A stretch of 64,000 nt of DNA from Streptomyces liangshanensis (GTDB taxonomy: Bacteria > Actinomycetota > Actinomycetes > Streptomycetales > Streptomycetaceae): NCBI RefSeq assembly GCF_011694815.1, contig NZ_CP050177.1:7323501-7387500 (forward strand). Reading direction: 5' to 3'. Each line of letters opens with the position of its first letter. Position 1 is the first letter of the stretch. The notes below the pieces were generated by a model that saw nothing but the letters and a program-made list of their open reading frames with translations, made no database searches and was not told the DNA's origin. Of the stretch, positions 58,852-64,000 are shown one piece after another. The position numbers and the translations under genes were made by a program.

Positions 58852-60090
58852 GTGCATGACACGACCCCGCTGCTCATCGAACTCGGTTCCATCATCCTGG
58901 GGTTGGGCATCCTCGGCCGGCTCGCCGGACGCATCGGATTCTCGCCCATCCCGCTCTACCTGCTCGCGGGACTCGCCTTCGGCCACGGCGGTCTGATCCC
59001 GCTGGCCGCGAGCGAGGAGTTCGTCGCCACCGGCGCGGAGATCGGTGTCATCCTGCTGCTGCTCCTGCTGGGCCTGGAGTACAGCGCCTCGGAGCTGGTC
59101 ACCAACCTCAGGACCCAGTACCCCTCCGGGATCGTCGACCTGCTCCTGAACGCCGTGCCCGGCGCCGTCGCGGCGCTGCTCCTCGGCTGGGGCCCGGTCG
59201 CCGCCGTCGCGCTCGCAGGGGTCACCTGGATCTCCTCGTCGGGCGTGATCGCGAAGGTCCTCGGCGACCTCGGCCGCCTCGGCAACCGCGAGACGCCCGT
59301 CATCCTCGGCGTCCTGGTCATCGAGGACCTCGCGATGGCCGTCTATCTGCCCCTGCTCACCGCCCTGTTGGCCGGACTCAGCCTCGCGGGCGGCTCCGTC
59401 ACCCTGCTGATCTCGCTCGGCACGGTCGGCGCCGTCCTCTACCTGGCCCTGCGCCACGGCCGGTTGATCAGCCGCGCCGTCTCCTCCGACAACCCGGAGA
59501 TGCTGCTCCTCGTGGTCCTCGGCCTGACCGTCCTGGTCGCCGGGATCGCCCAGGAGCTCCAAGTCTCCGCCGCCGTCGGCGCGTTCCTGGTCGGGATCGC
59601 CCTGTCCGGCGAGGTCGCCAAGGGCGCGCACCACCTGCTGGCCCCGCTGCGCGACCTGTTCGCCGCGGTCTTCTTCGTCTTCTTCGGCCTGAACACCGAC
59701 CCGGCGGCCATCCCGCCCGTCCTCGTCACGGCCCTGGTCCTGGCGCTCGTCACCACGGTGACGAAGATCGGCACCGGCTGGTACGCGGCGCGCCGCGCCG
59801 GGGTCAGGACGGCGGGCCGCTGGCGCACCGGCGGCACGCTCGTGGCGCGCGGGGAGTTCTCCATCGTCATCGCCGGCCTCGCGGTCGGCGTGGAGCCCCG
59901 CATCGGCCCGCTGGCGACGGCCTACGTCCTCATCCTGGTGATCCTCGGCCCCCTGGCGGCCCGGTGGACGGAACCGCTCGCACGCCGCCTGACCCGGGGA
60001 CGCAAACCCAAGGACGCGGCCCGCACGCCGGGGGCGGCCCCGGCGCCCGGGACGCCGGAGCAGACCGATGGGGTACGGGGCGCTGTCTAG
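58852..60090 (+). CDS. CPA2-family cation/proton antiporter (KhtU-like)
   Basis: 412 residues, about 12 membrane helices. Conserved regions: GFSPIPLYLLAGLAFGHGGL, EIGVILLLLLLGLEYSASEL, ISSSGVIAKVLGDLGRL, GVLVIEDLAMAVYLPLLTAL (with the key ED pair) and FAAVFFVFFGLNTDP. The C-terminus lacks the RCK domain that KefB carries; that role is supplied by the KhtT-like protein upstream. Probable K+ efflux coupled to H+ uptake. GTG start with GGAGG 10 bases before. Confidence 0.93.
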   Translation: MHDTTPLLIELGSIILGLGILGRLAGRIGFSPIPLYLLAGLAFGHGGLIPLAASEEFVATGAEIGVILLLLLLGLEYSASELVTNLRTQYPSGIVDLLLNAVPGAVAALLLGWGPVAAVALAGVTWISSSGVIAKVLGDLGRLGNRETPVILGVLVIEDLAMAVYLPLLTALLAGLSLAGGSVTLLISLGTVGAVLYLALRHGRLISRAVSSDNPEMLLLVVLGLTVLVAGIAQELQVSAAVGAFLVGIALSGEVAKGAHHLLAPLRDLFAAVFFVFFGLNTDPAAIPPVLVTALVLALVTTVTKIGTGWYAARRAGVRTAGRWRTGGTLVARGEFSIVIAGLAVGVEPRIGPLATAYVLILVILGPLAARWTEPLARRLTRGRKPKDAARTPGAAPAPGTPEQTDGVRGAV

Positions 60091-60093
60091 GCC

Positions 60094-60116
60094 GTCGTGT
60101 CGGTGACCGACACGAC
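60094..60116. terminator. Hairpin between antiporter and TerD genes
   Basis: GTCGTGTCGG / CCGACACGAC, 10-bp stem with a TGA loop, just after the antiporter stop and 39 bases before the convergent TerD stop. Confidence 0.65.
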
Positions 60117-60154
60117 ACCGGCGCGCCCTCGTACCCCACCGCGTCACACCGTGC

Positions 60155-60730
60155 TCAGACCCCGACGCCGAAGTCCGACGCGATCCCGGCGAGGCCGCTC
60201 GCGTACCCCTGGCCGACGGCGCGGAACTTCCACTCCGCGCCGTTGCGGTACAACTCGCCGAAGATCATGGCGGTTTCGGTGGCCGCGTCCTCGCTGAGGT
60301 CGTAGCGGGCCAGCTCCGCGCCGCCCGCCTGGTTGACCACCCGGATGAACGCGTTGCGGACCTGGCCGAAGCTCTGCCCGCGGTTCTCGGCGTCGTGGAT
60401 CGACACCGGGAAGACGATCTTGGTGACGTCGGCGGGCACGGCCGCCAGGTTCACCTTGATCGCCTCGTCGTCGCCCTCGCCCTCGCCGGTGAGGTTGTCC
60501 CCGGTGTGCTCCACCGACCCGTCGGGGCTGGTGAGGTTGTTGTAGAAGACGAACTGCTGGTCCGAGCCGACCTTGCCCGACTCGCCGACCAGGATCGCGC
60601 TGGCGTCCAGGTCGTAGTCGGTGCCGGTGGTCGTCCGCACGTCCCAGCCGAGGCCCACCAGGACGGCCGTCAGACCCGGCGCCTCCTTGCTGAGCGAGAC
60701 ATTGCCACCCTTGGACAGGGAAACTCCCAC
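60155..60730 (-). CDS. TerD-family stress/tellurite resistance protein
   Basis: 191 residues, standard TerD size. [20 protein letters not shown] is the family N-terminus. The Ca2+-binding acidic clusters are [17 protein letters not shown] and [18 protein letters not shown], and [13 protein letters not shown] and [20 protein letters not shown] complete the repeat. TerD paralogues act with TerB in membrane-associated stress complexes. GTG start with AGGAGGAGC upstream. A perfect BlaI-type operator lies 39-54 bases upstream, an unexpected link between a Ter gene and the BlaI-like repressors. Confidence 0.95.
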   Translation of the reverse strand: MGVSLSKGGNVSLSKEAPGLTAVLVGLGWDVRTTTGTDYDLDASAILVGESGKVGSDQQFVFYNNLTSPDGSVEHTGDNLTGEGEGDDEAIKVNLAAVPADVTKIVFPVSIHDAENRGQSFGQVRNAFIRVVNQAGGAELARYDLSEDAATETAMIFGELYRNGAEWKFRAVGQGYASGLAGIASDFGVGV

Positions 60731-60768
60731 GCTGCTCCTCCTGAGCTGTATTGGTGCCGTGGCAAAAA

Positions 60769-60784
60769 TCTACAACAGTGTAGA
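60769..60784. promoter_or_regulatory. BlaI-type operator upstream of the TerD gene
   Basis: TCTACAACAGTGTAGA, perfect 6-bp arms, spacer ACAG. It is 39 bases from the TerD start and over 56 kb from the first blaI-like gene, so regulation would be in trans. No other gene starts nearby. Confidence 0.7.
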
Positions 60785-60860
60785 AACATTCGGGAGTGAC
60801 CCGGCGGACCGGTCCGTGCCAACTCTCGGCCGCCCTCGGCGAGTCCTGCCCCGCGCGAGT

Positions 60861-60903
60861 CCCTCCCCGGGCAAGGCCCTCCCCGGGCAAGGCCCTCCCC
60901 GGG
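60861..60903. repeat. 16-bp tandem repeat between TerD and SDR-DUF2867 genes
   Basis: CCCTCCCCGGGCAAGG twice in full (60861-60892), then a partial third copy. It lies 22-64 bases beyond the SDR stop and may fold as GC-rich hairpins acting as a terminator. Confidence 0.75.
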
Positions 60904-60924
60904 AGGGTCCTGCCCCGGCCCGTC

Positions 60925-62541
60925 TCAACCCCGCCCGACCCCCGTGGGTTCGCGCCGGCCCGTGGCCGAACCACCCGCGGTCCGCACGATGTTGCGTGCC
61001 ATCCCGCCGAACACCGAGGCGTGGAAAGGAGAGATGCCCCACCAGTACGCGTGCCCCAGCAGCCCCTGCGGGTGGAACAGCGCCCGCTGCCGGTACACCG
61101 TCAGGCCCTTCTCGTTCCGGTCCGCGCGCAGTTCGAGCCACGCCAGCCCCGGCAGCCGCATCTCGGCCCGCAGCCGCAGCAGCCGCCCCGGCTCGATCTC
61201 CTCCACGCGCCAGAAGTCCAGCGAGTCACCCACCCGCAGGTGCTGCGCGTCCCGCCGGCCCCGCCGCAGCCCGACCCCGCCGACGAGCCGGTCGAGCCGT
61301 CCCCGTACCGCCCAGGCCAGCGGGAACGAGTACCACCCGTTCTCCCCGCCGATGCCCTCGATGACCCGCCACAGCGACTCCCGGGGCGCGTCCACGGTCA
61401 GTTCGCGCTCGTCCGTGTAGAGGCTGCCGCCGGCCCAGTCGGGGTCGGTGGGCAGCGGATCGCTCGGGGCGCCCGCCACCGAGGCCGACGACCAGCGGGT
61501 GGACACCTGGGCCTGCTGGATCCGGCGCAGTGCCAGCTCCGCGGACCGGTCGAACGTCATCGGGCCGCCCGGCGGATCGGGGACGTACCGCGCGATGTCC
61601 CGCTCGTGGCACACGACTTCGTGGCGCAGCGACTCCGCGAGCGGCCGGGCGATGGACGCCGGGACCGGCGTCACCAGGCCGACCCAGTGGCTCGACAGGC
61701 GCGGGGTCAGTACCGGTACGGGCATGATGAGGCGCCGGGGGAGTCCGGCGACCGCCGCGTAACGCTGCATCATGTCGCGGTACGTCAGCACGTCGGCGCC
61801 GCCGATGTCGAACGCCCGGCTCACGTCGTCGGGCAGGCGCGCGCACCCGACGAGGTAGCGCAGGACGTCGCGGACGGCGATGGGCTGGAGGGACGTCCGT
61901 ACCCAGCTCGGCGTCACCATCACGGGCAGCCGCTCCGTGAGGTAGCGGAGCATCTCGAACGAGGCCGAGCCCGAGCCGATGATGACGGCGGCGCGCAGGA
62001 CCGCGGTCGGCACCCCGGAGTCCAGCAGGATACGGCCGACCTCGGCGCGCGAGCGCAGGTGCGGCGACAGCTCGCTCTCGGGCACCCCGGCGGGGGTGAG
62101 CCCGCCCAGGTAGACGATCCGCCGCACCCCCGCCGCCTTCGCCTGCTCGGCGAACGTGTGGGCGGCGCGGCGGTCGGTGGCGGCGAAGTCGTGGCCGGTG
62201 CCGAGCGCGTGCACCAGGTAGTACGCGACGTCTATGTCCTGGAGCGCCGCGCCGACGGACACCGGGTCGGTGACGTCGCCCCGTACGATCTCCGCCTCGC
62301 CCGCCCACGGGTGGTCGCGCAGTTTGTCGGGGGTACGGGCCAGGCAGCGCACCGTGTGTCCCGCGCCGAGCAGCTCGGGCACCAGCCGGCCGCCGATGTA
62401 CCCGGTCGCCCCGGTCACCAGGCAGCGCAGCCCCTCGGCCCCCGGTTCCCGGCCGTCGGGCCGGTCCTGGCCCGATGCCCGGCCTTGCCCCTGGCCCTGA
62501 TCCGGTACGTCGTGCGGCAGGTCGTTCGGTACGTCCCTCAT
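60925..62541 (-). CDS. SDR-DUF2867 fusion oxidoreductase
   Basis: 538 residues. After a Pro/Gln-rich N-terminus (about 40 residues) comes an extended SDR domain: RCLVTGATGYIGGRLVPELL, VRGDVTDPVSVGAALQDIDV, YLGGLTPAG, AVLRAAVIIGSGSASFEMLR. Residues about 380-520 are DUF2867 (LWRVIEGIGGENGWYSFPLA; DSLDFWRVEEIEPGRLLRLR; HPQGLLGHAYWWGISPFH). The catalytic YxxxK is not evident, as in atypical NAD-binding epimerase-like proteins. The start at 62541 was chosen over 62619. The family is widespread in actinobacteria; function unknown. Confidence 0.9.
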   Translation of the reverse strand: MRDVPNDLPHDVPDQGQGQGRASGQDRPDGREPGAEGLRCLVTGATGYIGGRLVPELLGAGHTVRCLARTPDKLRDHPWAGEAEIVRGDVTDPVSVGAALQDIDVAYYLVHALGTGHDFAATDRRAAHTFAEQAKAAGVRRIVYLGGLTPAGVPESELSPHLRSRAEVGRILLDSGVPTAVLRAAVIIGSGSASFEMLRYLTERLPVMVTPSWVRTSLQPIAVRDVLRYLVGCARLPDDVSRAFDIGGADVLTYRDMMQRYAAVAGLPRRLIMPVPVLTPRLSSHWVGLVTPVPASIARPLAESLRHEVVCHERDIARYVPDPPGGPMTFDRSAELALRRIQQAQVSTRWSSASVAGAPSDPLPTDPDWAGGSLYTDERELTVDAPRESLWRVIEGIGGENGWYSFPLAWAVRGRLDRLVGGVGLRRGRRDAQHLRVGDSLDFWRVEEIEPGRLLRLRAEMRLPGLAWLELRADRNEKGLTVYRQRALFHPQGLLGHAYWWGISPFHASVFGGMARNIVRTAGGSATGRREPTGVGRG

Positions 62542-62632
62542 AGGCTGAGCGTGTGCCCCGAAGCGGCGATCAGCAACGCGGCGTGCGCCGACCGGTCGCG
62601 TCACCCCCCCCGCTGCCACCCGCCCGCCGCCG

Positions 62633-63043
62633 TCACACCTTGCGGTACGAGTAGGCCTCGGCGGCCGCCGCCTCCACCGCGTCCAGGTCCCCGCCCGCGG
62701 ACGAGGTGACCACGGCGGCCACCGCGCCCTCCACGAACGGCGCGTCCAGGAGCCGCGTCCCCTCGGGCAGCTCGTCCCCCTCGGCGAGCAACGCCTTCAC
62801 GGTCAGTACGGAGCTGCCGAGGTCGGCCAGGATCGCCACCCCGGACCCCCGGTCCACCCGCGCCGCCGCCGCGGATATCAGCTCCGAGCTGGTGCCCAGC
62901 TCACCGCCCGGCGTGCCGCCCGCACCGGCCACCGGCGCCAGGGGGCCGCCGCCCGCCAGGCCCAGGGCCAGTTCCGCGACGGACGCGGCGACACTCGCGC
63001 TGTGCGACACCAGCACGATCCCCACCGGCTTCTCGACACTCAT
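62633..63043 (-). CDS. dhaM: Dihydroxyacetone kinase phosphotransfer subunit DhaM (EIIA-like)
   Basis: 136 residues, one mannose-type EIIA domain. The active His is in GIVLVSHSASVAASVAELAL (H14 by count), and VAILADLGSSVLTVKALL is conserved. DhaM takes phosphate from HPr of the PTS and passes it to the ADP held on DhaL. This is the short form without fused HPr or EI domains. The ATG overlaps the dhaL stop (ATGA). It is the last gene of the dhaKLM operon. Confidence 0.95.
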   Translation of the reverse strand: MSVEKPVGIVLVSHSASVAASVAELALGLAGGGPLAPVAGAGGTPGGELGTSSELISAAAARVDRGSGVAILADLGSSVLTVKALLAEGDELPEGTRLLDAPFVEGAVAAVVTSSAGGDLDAVEAAAAEAYSYRKV

Positions 63044-63669
63044 CCCGTCGCCTCCGACGTCTCGGCGAGGGCCGCGAGCAGCAGGGCCGCGGAGGTGGCC
63101 CCCGGGTCCTGGTGCCCGACACTCCGCTCGCCCAGATAGCTCGCCCGGCCTTTGCGCGCCTGGAGCGGTACGGTCGCCAGCGCCCCGGCCCGCGCCGCCT
63201 CCGCGCCCGCGGCGAACGACGTCCCGAGCACCTCCACGGCGGGCTCCAGCGCGTCCAGCATCGTCTTGTCCCCGGCCTTCGCCCCGCCCAGCTGGGCCAC
63301 CGCCGCCACCCCGGCTGCCAGCGCCTCGGCGAACCGGGCGGGCGTGACCGCCGACGCGTCGCCCAGCTCCTTGCCCGTACGCCGCAGCAGCGTGCCGTAC
63401 AGCGGCCCCGAGGCGCCGCCCACCGTGGAGATCAGCTGCCGTCCCGCGAGGGTCAGCACCGCGCCGGGCGCGAGCGGGCCCTCCTTCTCCAGGGCGGCCG
63501 TGACGGCCCGGAAACCACGCTGGAGGTTCGCGCCGTGGTCGGCGTCACCGATGGCCGAGTCCAGCTCCGTGAGGTGGTCGGCCTCCCGCTCCACCGCCGC
63601 GCCCGCCGTCGTCAGCCAGCGGCGGAAGAAGTCGCCGTCGAGCGTTCCGCCGGATTCCTGATCGGACAT
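63040..63669 (-). CDS. dhaL: Dihydroxyacetone kinase ADP-binding subunit DhaL
   Basis: 209 residues. Nucleotide/Mg site: LDSAIGDADHGANLQRGFRA with the Asp ligands, STVGGASGPLYGTLLRR and GAKAGDKTMLDALEPAVEVL, then RASYLGERSVGHQDPGATSA. DhaL keeps a tightly bound ADP that is re-phosphorylated by DhaM, and phosphorylates dihydroxyacetone held by DhaK. The ATG at 63669 is preferred over the GTG at 63675 because GAGGAG is then five bases away. Confidence 0.95.
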   Translation of the reverse strand: MSDQESGGTLDGDFFRRWLTTAGAAVEREADHLTELDSAIGDADHGANLQRGFRAVTAALEKEGPLAPGAVLTLAGRQLISTVGGASGPLYGTLLRRTGKELGDASAVTPARFAEALAAGVAAVAQLGGAKAGDKTMLDALEPAVEVLGTSFAAGAEAARAGALATVPLQARKGRASYLGERSVGHQDPGATSAALLLAALAETSEATG

Positions 63670-63761
63670 GTGCACTCCTCGCGCGCGCCTCGCGTCCGTG
63701 GACGCCTTGTCCCGAACCTATCCGCCTGCCGCGAACGTCCAGGTGAACGGCCCCGGTGCCA

Positions 63762-63849
63762 CCGGAATCCCGGTCACCCCGGAATCCCCGGAATCCCGGT
63801 CACCCCGGCATCCGTACCCCTGGCGCCCCCGGTACCCCTGGCGCCCCCG
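63762..63849. repeat. Two families of tandem/direct repeats between dhaK and dhaL
   Basis: CCGGAATCCCGGTCACCCCG plus one G occurs at 63762-63782 and 63788-63808. GTACCCCTGGCGCCCCCG occurs twice in tandem at 63814-63831 and 63832-63849. They fill most of the 186-bp gap inside the dha operon. Confidence 0.85.
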
Positions 63850-63855
63850 GTCGTC

Positions 63856-64000
63856 TCACCGGCCCCAGCGCAGCCCGGCCGTCTCCACCGGCGCGTCGTA
63901 CAGGCGCAGCAGCTCGCCGTCCACCTGGCAGAGCGTGACGGAGCAGCCGGCCATGTCCAGGGAGGTCACGTAGTTCCCGACGAGGGTGCGCGCCACGGTG
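63856..64000 (-). CDS. dhaK: Dihydroxyacetone kinase substrate-binding subunit DhaK (C-terminus only)
   Basis: 48 C-terminal residues are visible; the gene continues beyond the right edge. The sequence [20 protein letters not shown] followed by [23 protein letters not shown] is the typical DhaK end. DhaK binds dihydroxyacetone covalently through a His outside the window. It is the first gene of dhaK-dhaL-dhaM, with an unusual 186-bp repeat-filled gap before dhaL. Confidence 0.9.
   Translation of the reverse strand, partial: TVARTLVGNYVTSLDMAGCSVTLCQVDGELLRLYDAPVETAGLRWGR

Noticed and set aside
1..64000. CRISPR arrays, tRNA/rRNA genes, insertion sequences, integrases
   Set aside because: No regularly spaced repeats, tRNA T-loop motifs, transposase motifs or att-like duplications were recognised by eye; faint or diverged cases could be missed.

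Overview
The window is chromosomal DNA from a high-GC actinobacterium, almost certainly a Streptomyces. The GC content is about 72 percent with strong third-position GC. GTG starts and 4-base ATGA/GTGA gene overlaps are frequent. The gene set is also streptomycete: an AfsR-like regulator, BlaI repressors without a BlaR partner, ECF42 sigma factor plus DGPF protein, RsbW-like ATPase, TerB/TerD, and a srsABC-like phenolic lipid cluster. No rRNA, tRNA, transposase, integrase or CRISPR array was recognised; it reads as ordinary chromosome with accessory islands.

Layout. 0-6.1 kb: two CNNM/CorC membrane proteins, an LCP cell-wall ligase, a BlaI-type repressor, an epoxide-hydrolase-like enzyme and a divergent CGNR zinc-ribbon regulator. 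6.1-13 kb: GT39-like membrane protein, an OmpR-type two-component pair, EamA exporter, YihY/BrkB membrane protein, CorA. 13.2-18 kb: cofactor-free haloperoxidase, MBL hydrolase, PRC-barrel protein, fatty acid desaturase, VOC protein, second BlaI-type repressor. 18-26 kb: unknown small gene, ArsR-SRPBCC pair, XRE/SDR divergent pair, TerB, two alpha/beta hydrolases, and a one-chain sigma factor/zinc anti-sigma/membrane/glycosidase fusion. 26-30.3 kb: UbiA prenyltransferase divergent from type III PKS, methyltransferase and flavin hydroxylase (srsABC-like). 30.3-36 kb: DUF4032 protein, MFS exporter with its TetR repressor, Tat-exported metallophosphoesterase. 36-42.5 kb: five translationally coupled genes (aldehyde dehydrogenase, sugar ABC ATPase, permease, binding lipoprotein, secreted protein) ending in a perfect hairpin. 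42.5-50 kb: ECF42/DGPF pair, FAD oxidoreductase, GH75-like chitosanase, Nudix, and a secreted discoidin/beta-helix protein behind a LacI-type operator. 50-64 kb: phosphotransferase, RsbW-like ATPase, a probably frameshifted small gene, a 1167-residue AfsR-like regulator, siderophore-interacting protein with a leaderless binding protein, a KhtTU-like antiporter, TerD, an SDR-DUF2867 protein, and the dhaK-dhaL-dhaM operon running off the right edge.

Connections. One 16-bp inverted repeat, TCTACA-N4-TGTAGA, lies upstream of the LCP gene, the first blaI-like gene and terD, with a near-copy before the second blaI-like gene. This suggests a BlaI-family regulon joining cell-wall assembly and a Ter-family stress protein. 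The clearest candidates for undescribed biology are that regulon, the sigma/anti-sigma/glycosidase fusion, and the coupled aldehyde dehydrogenase-ABC transporter-secreted protein operon. Functions come from reading motifs and context; no database search was run.
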